Source: Rathayibacter sp. SW19
Lineage (GTDB): Bacteria > Actinomycetota > Actinomycetes > Actinomycetales > Microbacteriaceae
NCBI RefSeq assembly: GCF_030866825.1
Contig: NZ_CP133020.1
Span: forward strand, 3,038,001 to 3,102,000
Length of the DNA: 64,000 bases
Reading direction: 5' to 3'
Notes under the pieces: generated by a model
Told to the model about the DNA's origin: nothing
What the model saw: only the letters and a program-made list of their open reading frames with translations
The model's database searches: none
Program-made: the position numbers and the translations under genes
In this document: piece after piece, positions 17,671 to 26,182 of the stretch
How positions within the stretch are numbered: the stretch's first letter is position 1
Layout of the letters: each line of letters opens with the position of its first letter

Positions 17671-20600
17671 GTGACCGTTTCTCCGGCTTCGGCGCAGAGC
17701 GCACCAGAAAACTTGCCCCACAAGCCCGCAAGCGGCATCACCGCCTTACTCGCCGAATACGCGCGTCTCGCTCGTGACACTCACGAGAAGGGGTTGCTGT
17801 TCGAGCGGTTGATTGCGCAGTTCCTGCGCACTGATCCGTTGTATTCTGCGCGATTCGACGAGGTGTGGTTGTGGCAGGATTGGCCAGGCCGCGATGGCAA
17901 GGTCGACACCGGTATCGACCTCGTTGCTCGGGAGCGGTACACGGGCAAGCTCTGTGCGATCCAGTGCAAGTTCTACGCGTCCGATCACTATCTGCAGAAG
18001 AGCGATATCGATTCGTTCTTCACCGCGTCGGGTAAGGCGGGGTTCTCCTCGCGCGCCATCGTCTCCACGACGAACCGTTGGTCGAAGCACGCGGAAGACG
18101 CGATCGCCGATCAGCAGATCAACACGTTCCGGATCGGTCTGGACGAGCTGGAAGCCAGCGACATCGACTGGTCGCAGTTCAGCATCGAGCAGCCCGAGCA
18201 GATGCACCGGGAGCCGCTCAAGGAGTTGCGCGAGCACCAACTCGAAGCGCTGCGTGACGTGAAGGCCGGATTCGACAATGCCGACCGCGGCAAACTGATC
18301 ATGGCATGCGGCACGGGCAAGACGTTCACGAGCCTGCGAATCGCGGAGCAGCTGACCCCGCCCGGTGGGTCCGTGCTGTTCCTGGTCCCCTCAATCGCGT
18401 TGCTGTCGCAGACGCTACGCGAGTGGGCGGCGCAACAGGTGCTGCCGCAGCGCGCATTCGCGATCTGCTCAGACACGAAGGTCGGCAAAAGGTCCGAGGA
18501 CTATTCGGTCAGCGACCTCGCCTTCCCGGCCACGACGAATGCAGTCTCGCTGCTGGCAGCCGCAAACGAGGGCGGGCCGGATGACGGTCTGACCGTCTAT
18601 TTCTCCACCTATCAGTCGATCGGCGTGGTGGCGGATGCTCAACAGTCCGGCCTGCCCGCGTTCGACCTGGTCATCTGCGACGAGGCACACCGCACGACGG
18701 GCGTGACCCTCGCCGGCGACGCCGAGTCTGCATTCGTGCGCGTGCACGACGAGAACTACATTCGCACCCGCAAACGCCTCTACATGACCGCGACCCCGAA
18801 ACTGTACGGGGACGCGGTCAAGTCGAAGGCATCCGAAAAGCTCGCCGTGGTGGTCAGCATGGACGACGAGTCCCGCTTCGGTCCGACCTTCCATCGCCTC
18901 GGCTTCGGCGCAGCGGTGGAGCGCGGCCTGCTTTCGGACTACCGCGTGCTCGTGCTGGCAGTCGACGAAGGAGCGATCGGGGCGAACTTCCAACAAGAGT
19001 TCGCTCAGCAAGGCGAGTTGAACATTCCGGATGCCGCCCGCATCGTCGGCATCTACAACGGCCTGGCCAAACGTGGTGTGCAGGGTTTGGGGCCGTGGCC
19101 GGGAGATATCGCGCCGATGCGCCGCGCGGTCGCGTTCAGCCGGTCGATCAAGGATTCACAGAAGGTCTCCTCGATGCTGGACGGCTTCGCCGGCGGCCCG
19201 GTCGCATCCGGTGTGCCTGCCTTCCCGACCACGACTGAGCAGGAACGCCTCGACGAGGCGACCGAGAATGCGGATGCGTCGGGTCGCGCGATCGCCGCCA
19301 AGGCGACCGCCCAGCCGCTCGGCATCCGCTCGCAGCATGTGGACGGCACGATGAACGTCCTCGTCCGCAATGAGAAGCTGGACTGGCTGAAGGCCGAGAC
19401 CGACGCGGATGAGAACAGTTGCCGCATCCTGACGAACGCGCGTTGCCTGTCGGAGGGGGTGGATGTTCCGGCGTTGGATGCGGTGATCTTCCTGAACTCG
19501 CGGGACAGTCAGGTCGATGTGGTGCAGTCCGTCGGCCGGGTGATGCGCCGCGCTGAGGGCAAGGATTACGGCTACATCATCCTGCCGATCGCCGTTCCAG
19601 CCGGGGAAAGCCCGGAGCAGGCGCTGAACGACAACGCGAAATACAAGGTCGTCTGGGATGTGTTGCGCGCGCTGCGGGCGCACGATGAACGGTTCGAGGC
19701 GAAGATCGAACAGTTGGACCTGAACCGGCGCAGCGACGACCAGATCCAGGCGATCGCGGTCACCGACTGGCACCGCGACGGCGAAGGGGCGGGCCACGAC
19801 AGCCCGGACTCGATGTCAGTGCCGTTGAACTGGGCTGCGCTCGGCGCGGATTGGACCGATGCGATCTACGCGAAGATCGTCGACAAGGTCGGCGAACGCG
19901 ATTATTGGGAGAACTGGGCCCGCAACGTTGCGGAGATCGCCGCCCGGCAGCAGGCACGCATCCGCAACCTGGTAACCGGGTCGGATGAGCGCATCCGCAC
20001 CGAGTTTCAGGCTTTCGTCGGCGGCCTGCAGGACAACCTGAACCCGTCGATCACCGACAAGGATGCGATCGAGGCACTCTCCCAGCATCTGATCACTCTG
20101 CCCGTCTTCGACGCCCTGTTCCAGGACTACTCCTTCAGCGACAACAACCCGGTCTCCCAGGTCATGCAGCGCATGGTCGACGCGCTCGAGGGCACCAACG
20201 TCGCAAGCGAACGCGACGAACTCGATGCGTTCTACGCGAGCGTGCGCCGCACCGTTTCCGGCATTACGGATGTCGCGGGCAAGCAAACCACCATCAAGCG
20301 GCTCTACGAGAAATTCTTCTCCGGTGCGTTCCGCGACACCAGCAACCGGCTCGGCATCGTGTATACCCCTAACGAGATCGTGGACTTCATCCTGCACAGC
20401 GCCGACGACCTGCTGCGGAGCGAGTTCGGCACGTCGTTGTCGGACGAGGGTGTGCACGTGCTCGACCCGTTCACCGGAACCGGCACGTTTATTGTGCGGC
20501 TTCTGCAATCCGGGCTGATCAAGGCGTCGGATCTCGTACGAAAATATCGGTACGAACTGCACGCGAACGAGATCGTGCTGCTGGCCTACTACGTGGCCGC

Positions 20601-22557
20601 GGTGAACATCGAGGAGACTTTCCACGGTATTGTCGGCGCGTCTCGCGGCGCGCATGCTGAGCACTATGAGACGGACAGGTATGAGCCGTTTCCCGGCATC
20701 GTGCTCACCGACACGTTTCAATCCTCGGAGGACGACGACGAGCTCGACGACCACGGTGTCTTCGGCGACAACAACGACCGCGTGAAGGCACAGAACGCCC
20801 TTAAGATTCATGTGATCGTCGGCAACCCGCCGTACTCCTCCGGCCAGGACAGCGCCAACGACAACAACCAGAACCTCAAATACCCCTACCTGGACAAGCG
20901 GATCGCCGAAACCTATGCCGCACGGTCGACCGCCACGTTGAAGAACAGCCTCTACGACTCGTACATTCGCGCTATCCGCTGGGCAAGCGACCGCATTGGG
21001 GATCGCGGTATCGTCGCCTTCGTCTCCAACGGCGGCTTCCTCGACGGCAACACAGCCGACGGGCTTCGCAAGAGTCTGACCGATGAGTTCAGCTCGCTGT
21101 ATGTGTTCAACCTGCGCGGTAACGCCCGCACCTCGGGCGAGCAGCGCCGCAAGGAGAAGGACGGAGTCTTCGGCGAAGGCAGCCGCGCGACCGTCTCGAT
21201 CTCACTGCTCGTCAAGAATCCGGATGCTGCCCAGCACGGCGTGCTCCACTACCGCGACATCGGCGACTACCTAACGCGTAAGCAAAAGCTTGGGCTGATT
21301 GCCGAATACGGCAGCGTCGACGGCGTGTCGTGGGATGTTCTCGACCCCAACGAAGCAGGCGACTGGCTCGACCAACGTGATGCCGTCTTTGGCTCATTCC
21401 GCACACTCTCGGAGAGAACAGGGCCAGGCGTGGGGATCTTTTCAGCCTACTCGGGAGGTCTCAAGACGAACCGGGATGCGTGGGTGTTCAACGCCTCACG
21501 GGAATGTCTCGAAGCAAATGCCGAGCGCACGATCAGCTTCTTCAATAGCCAGGCTCACTCTGCGACTGGGAACGGACCAGTGACCGAGGATAGCCTTGAC
21601 CGCGATACGACCAAGATAAGTTGGTCTTCGAGCCTGATTCCACGCGCGCTTCGGAGAGACGCATTGGGGTTCGATCGGCAGAACTGTCGCGTCGCCGCAT
21701 ATCGTCCCTTCAACAAACAGTGGCTCTACTTCAGCGCGGATCTCAATGATCGTCGTGGAATCCTGCCAAAGATTTTTCCGAGGGCAGACCGCGCGAACCT
21801 TGGCATCTTTGTGATTTCCCCGGGGGAAACAAGCGATTTCGCATCACTTGTGACCGACGCCGTCCCGGACCTGCATTACCTAGCGACCGGCCAGTTCTTT
21901 CCGCGCTACACCTACGAGGCGAGAAGCGAACAGCCGAGCCTGTTCGATGACGGTGAGCCGTACACGCGGGTCGACAACATCACCGATGAGATCGTCGCCG
22001 AGTACCGTGCGCTGTACGGGTCACAGACGACCAAGGACGACATCTTCTACTTCGTCTACGGGCTGCTGCACTCCCCCGACTACCGCACGACGTACGCCGC
22101 CGACCTGAAGAAGATGCTGCCGCGCATTCCGAAGTTGAGTGCGGCATCCGATTTCTGGGCATTTGCGAAGGCTGGGCGCGAGTTGGCGGACCTGCACCTC
22201 GAGTACGAGAGTGTCGAGCCTTACCCGCTGGAGATAGTGGTTTCGAGACGGCCGCGGGCGGCCTCCTCAACCACCAATGCCGTGGCACCATCGCTGGTTG
22301 AGGAGCGCCGCGAGGAACGAGCGGCGCGTCTCGAAACCCCCGCACCAAATCCTTCGGCGAGCGACCTCACCGGCGTCGATCTCCGCGTCGAGAAGACGCG
22401 ATTCGGCGGCAAGGCCGGCGCGTGGGACAAGTCCACGATCCGCTACAACGACCAGATCACGCTGAGCGGGATTCCACCCGAAACTCACGAGTACCTCCTC
22501 GGCTCCCGCTCGGCGCTCGAGTGGATTCTCGAGCGCTACCAGGTGAAGACGGACTAG
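17671..22557 (+). CDS. Type ISP restriction-modification enzyme (nuclease-helicase-methyltransferase), prematurely stopped
   Basis: A single-chain restriction-modification protein of 1628 residues (family about 1600-1700). Domains in order: Mrr-like nuclease (GIDLVA at about 81, QCKFY at about 98); SF2 helicase (Walker A ACGTGKTF about 212, DEAH about 337, MTATP about 372, GRVMRR about 623); adenine-N6 methyltransferase (motif I DPFTGTGTF about 932, motif IV NPPYS about 1052); C-terminal target-recognition region. GTG 17671 is preferred over ATG 17656 because GGAGGA sits 7 bp before it. The TAG at 22555 cuts the protein at QVKTD, while family-like coding continues to 22713. A REP element is inserted in frame near residues 1523-1556. 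MazEF follows. Confidence 0.85.
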   Translation: MTVSPASAQSAPENLPHKPASGITALLAEYARLARDTHEKGLLFERLIAQFLRTDPLYSARFDEVWLWQDWPGRDGKVDTGIDLVARERYTGKLCAIQCKFYASDHYLQKSDIDSFFTASGKAGFSSRAIVSTTNRWSKHAEDAIADQQINTFRIGLDELEASDIDWSQFSIEQPEQMHREPLKELREHQLEALRDVKAGFDNADRGKLIMACGTGKTFTSLRIAEQLTPPGGSVLFLVPSIALLSQTLREWAAQQVLPQRAFAICSDTKVGKRSEDYSVSDLAFPATTNAVSLLAAANEGGPDDGLTVYFSTYQSIGVVADAQQSGLPAFDLVICDEAHRTTGVTLAGDAESAFVRVHDENYIRTRKRLYMTATPKLYGDAVKSKASEKLAVVVSMDDESRFGPTFHRLGFGAAVERGLLSDYRVLVLAVDEGAIGANFQQEFAQQGELNIPDAARIVGIYNGLAKRGVQGLGPWPGDIAPMRRAVAFSRSIKDSQKVSSMLDGFAGGPVASGVPAFPTTTEQERLDEATENADASGRAIAAKATAQPLGIRSQHVDGTMNVLVRNEKLDWLKAETDADENSCRILTNARCLSEGVDVPALDAVIFLNSRDSQVDVVQSVGRVMRRAEGKDYGYIILPIAVPAGESPEQALNDNAKYKVVWDVLRALRAHDERFEAKIEQLDLNRRSDDQIQAIAVTDWHRDGEGAGHDSPDSMSVPLNWAALGADWTDAIYAKIVDKVGERDYWENWARNVAEIAARQQARIRNLVTGSDERIRTEFQAFVGGLQDNLNPSITDKDAIEALSQHLITLPVFDALFQDYSFSDNNPVSQVMQRMVDALEGTNVASERDELDAFYASVRRTVSGITDVAGKQTTIKRLYEKFFSGAFRDTSNRLGIVYTPNEIVDFILHSADDLLRSEFGTSLSDEGVHVLDPFTGTGTFIVRLLQSGLIKASDLVRKYRYELHANEIVLLAYYVAAVNIEETFHGIVGASRGAHAEHYETDRYEPFPGIVLTDTFQSSEDDDELDDHGVFGDNNDRVKAQNALKIHVIVGNPPYSSGQDSANDNNQNLKYPYLDKRIAETYAARSTATLKNSLYDSYIRAIRWASDRIGDRGIVAFVSNGGFLDGNTADGLRKSLTDEFSSLYVFNLRGNARTSGEQRRKEKDGVFGEGSRATVSISLLVKNPDAAQHGVLHYRDIGDYLTRKQKLGLIAEYGSVDGVSWDVLDPNEAGDWLDQRDAVFGSFRTLSERTGPGVGIFSAYSGGLKTNRDAWVFNASRECLEANAERTISFFNSQAHSATGNGPVTEDSLDRDTTKISWSSSLIPRALRRDALGFDRQNCRVAAYRPFNKQWLYFSADLNDRRGILPKIFPRADRANLGIFVISPGETSDFASLVTDAVPDLHYLATGQFFPRYTYEARSEQPSLFDDGEPYTRVDNITDEIVAEYRALYGSQTTKDDIFYFVYGLLHSPDYRTTYAADLKKMLPRIPKLSAASDFWAFAKAGRELADLHLEYESVEPYPLEIVVSRRPRAASSTTNAVAPSLVEERREERAARLETPAPNPSASDLTGVDLRVEKTRFGGKAGAWDKSTIRYNDQITLSGIPPETHEYLLGSRSALEWILERYQVKTD
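22239..22338. repeat. REP-like palindrome inside the ISP gene
   Basis: Outer arms GTTTCGAGAC / GTCTCGAAAC and inner arms CCTCCTCAACCA / TGGTTGAGGAG enclose about 100 bp. The sequence belongs to the REP-like class seen at 23671, 24570 and 25081 by its TCGAGAC core. It is read in frame as VVSRRPRAASSTTNAV ... ERAARLETPAP, a low-complexity insert in the recognition region. Confidence 0.7.
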
Positions 22558-22713
22558 GCCAGCGGCATCCGGAATGACCCGAACGACTGGGGGCTCGAGC
22601 ACGGCGACCATGAATACATCCTGAATTTGGTCAAGCGCATCGTGACGGTGAGCATCGAGACCGTCGCGATTGTGAGCGCGCTGCCGCCGCTGCGCATCAG
22701 CGACGGTCAGTGA
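22558..22713 (+). pseudogene. In-frame C-terminal remainder of the ISP protein after the amber stop
   Basis: Directly after the TAG the same frame stays open for 51 codons and reads ASGIRNDPNDWGLEHGD, then YILNLVKRIVTVSIETV and AIVSALPPLRISDGQ before TGA at 22711-22713. This matches the usual C-terminus of the family (KTDKASGI.NDPNDW ... VVTVS.ETV.IV..LP). The TAG therefore looks like a single-base AAG to TAG change. Confidence 0.75.
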
Positions 22714-22830
22714 GCACCACGGCTCCCCCTGCAGATAACCGAAGCGACCTGCGTTCTCCCCAGTTCACACGCACCGCCGCCGCTGGCGAGCACTAGACGA
22801 CGAATCTCGACGTGATTACACTGTAATTAC

Positions 22831-23064
22831 ATGAGAGGCAAAATCGTGAAAATCGGCAATTCGCAGGGGGTGCGCATTCCCAAATCGATATTGGTGCAAG
22901 CGCACCTCACCGGCGAACTGGACATGACAATCGTCGACGACGGGCTTTTGCTGACCCCTGTGGTGGAGCCGGACACTGGGCTTTCGCTCATGCTCGCATC
23001 GCGCGAGGCGCTCAGTGATTGGGAGCGCCCGGAGGAGGATGCGGCGTGGGCATTCCTGCAGTAG
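22831..23064 (+). CDS. mazE: MazE/AbrB-type antitoxin
   Basis: 77 residues with the SpoVT/AbrB fold start MRGKIVKIGNSQGVRIPKS, the DNA-binding swapped-hairpin region of MazE antitoxins. The C-terminal tail (about residues 55-77, acidic with Trp and Phe: WERPEEDAAWAFL) is the likely toxin-binding peptide. It overlaps the toxin gene by 19 bp. It should neutralise the toxin and autoregulate the pair. Confidence 0.9.
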   Translation: MRGKIVKIGNSQGVRIPKSILVQAHLTGELDMTIVDDGLLLTPVVEPDTGLSLMLASREALSDWERPEEDAAWAFLQ

Positions 23065-23378
23065 GCGACATCGTGGTCGTACCGTTTTCGTTCTCGGACG
23101 GATCCGCCGTCAAGATGCGCCCCGCGCTCATCGTTGCCGCCGCCGATCATCGTGATGCGATCGTGTGCCAGCTGACTTCGCGAGCCTACTCGAGTAAACA
23201 AGCAATCGCGATCACCGAGGTTGACTTTGCAGCCGGACGACTACCGCTCGACAGTTTTGTGCGGCCCGAGAAGCTGTTCACCGCAAGTTATTCTTCGATC
23301 GGCGACACGCTCGCCGTGTTGCACCCATCGACGATCGCATCGGTGCGAAACACGATCGCGAAGTTATTCACCGACTGA
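23046..23378 (+). CDS. MazF/PemK-type toxin (mRNA interferase-like)
   Basis: 110 residues. The fold start VGDIVVVPFSFSDGSAVKMR and RPALIVAA are family signatures, followed by the VCQLTSR strand and VRPEKLFTA. I chose GTG 23046, which has GGAGGATGCG 6-7 bp upstream; an ATG at 23019 in frame would lie deep in the antitoxin gene. Members cut RNA at short sequences. It forms a toxin-antitoxin unit with the preceding gene, placed right after the restriction enzyme. Confidence 0.85.
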   Translation: MGIPAVGDIVVVPFSFSDGSAVKMRPALIVAAADHRDAIVCQLTSRAYSSKQAIAITEVDFAAGRLPLDSFVRPEKLFTASYSSIGDTLAVLHPSTIASVRNTIAKLFTD

Positions 23379-23423
23379 GTAATCGACTGGCGATCTCAGG
23401 GATCGGCAACAGAGGTTCGTCGC

Positions 23424-23546
23424 TTACGAAGTCTTTGCGGCGACACCGTCGGCAGACATGCAATCCCAGAGCACGGCGACATCGGATTCTTCCCATTCGG
23501 CGAATGCTGCGGTGTACGCATCGACCAAACTAGTGTTGGGTTCCAT
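23424..23546 (-). CDS. Possible 40-residue protein
   Basis: A short frame reading MEPNTSLVDAYTAAFAEWEE, then SDVAVLWDCMSADGVAAKTS. The composition (acidic, Trp, Ala helices) resembles small antitoxins or short helical proteins of actinobacteria, but there is no firm family match. It faces the mazF gene convergently. The rest of 23379-23773 holds only a REP-like palindrome. Confidence 0.35.
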   Translation of the reverse strand: MEPNTSLVDAYTAAFAEWEESDVAVLWDCMSADGVAAKTS

Positions 23547-23670
23547 CGTTTGACCGTACCGGGCGTCTTGTGCGCCTGCAACCTACGAGCGGCTGAGCGG
23601 TGACATCGGCCGAATGCATCGGACCCCGGCTGTAAAACGTGCATTTGAGCGATCTCGAGGTCGGCCAACG

Positions 23671-23710
23671 GGGTCTCGATACGCTCGCTAGCGCTCGCTA
23701 CTCGACCAAC
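23671..23710. repeat. REP-like palindrome
   Basis: GGGTCTCGATACGCTCGCTAGCGCTCGCTACTCGACCAAC: inner palindrome GCTCGCTAGCG and the class core TCTCGATACGCTCG. It lies between mazF and the next gene on +. Confidence 0.75.
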
Positions 23711-23773
23711 GGCGGCGTGACGCTTCGGCTCCGCTCAGCGAACGAGCAGAACCACCACCCGTAGACTCGAGGG

Positions 23774-24505
23774 ATGGCCCGCAAGACCCAGCCGATCGTT
23801 TCCATCACCGGCATGAGCACACCCCGCGGCGGCGCACTACCCGGCGCAGGCGTGCGCGGCTTTGATCGGCTGATGGCGATCCAACGGCCAGCTGTGCTCG
23901 CGCACATCCGCGGCATCCGCAAACGCAATCCGGATGCATCCTCTCGCGAACTCATCCGCATTCTCGAGCGCCGCTACCTCGCGGCGGTGACCACCAGCGG
24001 TGCCGCTGTCGGCGCGACTGCCGTCATCCCGGCCATCGGAACCGTCACGACGCTCGCCTTGTCCGGTGTTGAAACTGCGGCCTTTCTTGAAGCCACCGCT
24101 CTGTTCGCCCAATCGGTCAGCGAGGTGCACGGCGTCGCCGTCGAAGATCCCGAACGGGCGCGCGCACTGGTGATGGCGCTGATGCTCGGCCGTGAAGGCT
24201 CGGACCTCGTGCGCCAGTGGGGCGCCGAGGCGATCGCGCGGGACACCACCCGCCAGATCTACTGGGGCGAAGTCGTGACCAGCAGCATGCCGCGCGCTGT
24301 GGTTGGCCCACTCGTTGACCAGTTGCAGAAGTCATTCCTGCGCCGATTCGCCATCAAAGGCGGCGCGGGGATGCTGGCCAAGGCGATCCCATTCGGCATC
24401 GGTGCGGTCGTCGGCGGCACAGGTAATCACATTCTCGGCCGCCGCGTTCTCGGCAACGCGCGCATCGCGTTCGGCGAACCGCCGATCGTCGTCATCGAGC
24501 ACTGA
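23774..24505 (+). CDS. Conserved actinobacterial hypothetical protein
   Basis: 243 residues. The N-terminal 60 residues are basic (RGIRKRNPDASSRELIRILERR). A hydrophobic stretch follows at about 75-110 (TTSGAAVGATAVIPAIGTVT), and another Gly-rich one at about 195-215 (GGAGMLAKAIPFGIGAVVGG), so it may be membrane associated. No catalytic motif is recognised. It is flanked on both sides by REP elements. Confidence 0.7.
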   Translation: MARKTQPIVSITGMSTPRGGALPGAGVRGFDRLMAIQRPAVLAHIRGIRKRNPDASSRELIRILERRYLAAVTTSGAAVGATAVIPAIGTVTTLALSGVETAAFLEATALFAQSVSEVHGVAVEDPERARALVMALMLGREGSDLVRQWGAEAIARDTTRQIYWGEVVTSSMPRAVVGPLVDQLQKSFLRRFAIKGGAGMLAKAIPFGIGAVVGGTGNHILGRRVLGNARIAFGEPPIVVIEH

Positions 24506-24569
24506 GCCTCAGCGAGCACGCCGCCGTCACCCGGAGAGCTTCCTCACGGCGGGCATCGCGCCACTCCGT

Positions 24570-24658
24570 TGGTCGAGTAGCGAGGTACGAGCGTATCGAG
24601 ACCGCCTCGCGAGGTCTCGTGGTCTCGATACGCTCGCCGGCGCTCGCTACTCGACCAC
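24570..24658. repeat. Large REP-like composite palindrome
   Basis: Arms GGTCGAGTAGCGAG...GCGTATCGAGACC (24571-24603) and GGTCTCGATACGCTC...GCTACTCGACC (24621-24657) are inverted copies of the same REP unit, separated by a GCCTCGCGAGGT palindrome. It lies in the convergent gap between two genes. Confidence 0.85.
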
Positions 24659-24667
24659 CGGGGCGCG

Positions 24668-25024
24668 CTATCGAGATCCCAGCGGGCGCAGCCGATCCGT
24701 GATGGGGAACGGCAACGTGAATTCCCGAAGAGGCACGTTGATATCACCCCAATCGTCTTTCTTGATCCGGATCGTGTCAGACGAGACCTCGGTTATGCGC
24801 ACTCGAAGCCAATATCCGTCGTCAAGCAGCAGCTCGAAAGGGTCGGCAAGGTAGCCGATTCCGGTCGACTCCAGCGTCTCCTCCGCTGTGAACCAGTCGA
24901 CCACGCCGGTCTGCGGCCGACCGAGCAGATCGATGACGACGAACCCGTCGGACTCCGGGCGCATCCAGCCGATGAGTTCGCCATCGCCGCGGCGATGCTC
25001 GATCCAGTCGGTGGTGTGCGCCAT
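24668..25024 (-). CDS. Conserved hypothetical protein
   Basis: 118 residues, soluble, with alternating beta-rich stretches (GFVVIDLLGRPQTGVVDWFT, LLLDDGYWLRVRITEVS). No known motif. Start ATG 25022-25024. Found in the REP-rich region, convergent with the preceding gene. Confidence 0.7.
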   Translation of the reverse strand: MAHTTDWIEHRRGDGELIGWMRPESDGFVVIDLLGRPQTGVVDWFTAEETLESTGIGYLADPFELLLDDGYWLRVRITEVSSDTIRIKKDDWGDINVPLREFTLPFPITDRLRPLGSR

Positions 25025-25080
25025 TTGCCGACCATATCAACGCGGGCACGACCGTTCAATCCTTGTTGCGGCGCAGATCC

Positions 25081-25188
25081 GGGTCTCGATTACAGGTCTC
25101 GATTACAGGTCTCGATACACTCGCTAGCGCTCGCTACTCGACCACCATCTGCCGCTACTTGATCACCAGCTGCCGCTACTTGACCAAC
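25081..25188. repeat. REP unit with two short tandem repeats
   Basis: Three copies of GGTCTCGATT/A at 13 bp spacing (two are followed by ACA), then the REP core CTCGCTAGCGCTCGCTACTCG. After it come two 21 bp copies of ACCAxCTGCCGCTACTTGA. The unit looks like a REP element whose ends have been multiplied by slippage. Confidence 0.7.
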
Positions 25189-25213
25189 GAATGTGCTATA
25201 CCCAACCACCGAG

Positions 25214-26182
25214 TCAAACGATCGGCGGGCGGCCGGCGAGCGTCATCCGCCAGACGGTGCGCCAGCGGATCGGCCGCCGTTCCCCCGGGTCGGTGCGCCA
25301 ACCCTCGCGCCAGCCGCCGAACCACGCCCGAAGCGCTGCCGGGCGGCGCGCCCAGCGCAGCACCTGGATGCCGGTCCACGCTCCGACATAAAGCGGCATG
25401 AACACGGCGGGCAGATTACGCCGCGCCAACCACACCCGGTTTCGGGCATTGAGCCGGTAGTAGTATGCGTGCCGGGTCGGCTCGATCGCCGGGTGATTCG
25501 CTGTCAACTCCCCCGCATACCAGGCACGCTTGCCCTGATCCCACACTCGCCACGCCAGCTCTATGCCTTCGTGGGCATAGAAGAACGGGTCCGCCCAGCC
25601 GCCTGTGGCATCGAACACCGCGCGCGGCAACAGCACAGCGCCCTCCCAGCACGAGAACACATTACTCGACTGGGTCGCCTCGCCTTTTCGGATGCGGGGT
25701 ACCCAACGCCGCGGTGACGTACTGCCACTCGGGTCCACGACACGCGGCTGCACCAGTCCGATGCCGCGATCGGCCTCGATGAGTGCGGTCGCCGTGCGCA
25801 GGAATCCCGTGCTCGGGAGCGACGCATCGTCGTCGAGAAAGAACAGATACTCGCCAGACACCAGCGGCACGCCCCGATTCCGGCCCGCCGGGATGCCGAG
25901 GTTCTCCTCAAGCTTCAGCGTCTTGGCCGCAGCGGGAAGCGAGGGATGCGCATCTGCCGGGTCCCAGCCGTTGCCGACGACCACGACGTCGAGCGTCACA
26001 TTCTCTTGAGAGAATATACTCCGGATTCCTCGCGCCAGCTCATCCGGACGCTTGCCCTGGGTGAGCACCACGACCCCGACCGAGACCGGAGGGCGCGCAC
26101 CGCCGCCAGCCGCACCGCCCACGGACAAACTGCCGTCAGGACCGGACACGGTTCGACGCCATGATCGCAACGAAGTGCCCAA
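25214..26182 (-). CDS. Family 2 glycosyltransferase
   Basis: 322 residues, a GT-A fold enzyme using a nucleotide sugar: VSVGVVVLTQGKRPDELARG, NLGIPAGRNRGVPLVSG and the metal-binding FFLDDDAS at about 115. The C-terminal part has one weak hydrophobic stretch (PAVFMPLYVGAWTG). It overlaps the upstream CDP-alcohol phosphotransferase gene by 47 bp with this start; the GTG at 26149 is an alternative that shortens the overlap. Likely acts on a lipid or wall polymer. Confidence 0.85.
   Translation of the reverse strand: MGTSLRSWRRTVSGPDGSLSVGGAAGGGARPPVSVGVVVLTQGKRPDELARGIRSIFSQENVTLDVVVVGNGWDPADAHPSLPAAAKTLKLEENLGIPAGRNRGVPLVSGEYLFFLDDDASLPSTGFLRTATALIEADRGIGLVQPRVVDPSGSTSPRRWVPRIRKGEATQSSNVFSCWEGAVLLPRAVFDATGGWADPFFYAHEGIELAWRVWDQGKRAWYAGELTANHPAIEPTRHAYYYRLNARNRVWLARRNLPAVFMPLYVGAWTGIQVLRWARRPAALRAWFGGWREGWRTDPGERRPIRWRTVWRMTLAGRPPIV

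Noticed and set aside
23396..23668. 90-residue minus-strand frame
   Set aside because: Low-complexity without family match; a shorter frame (23424-23546) in the same place looks more protein-like.
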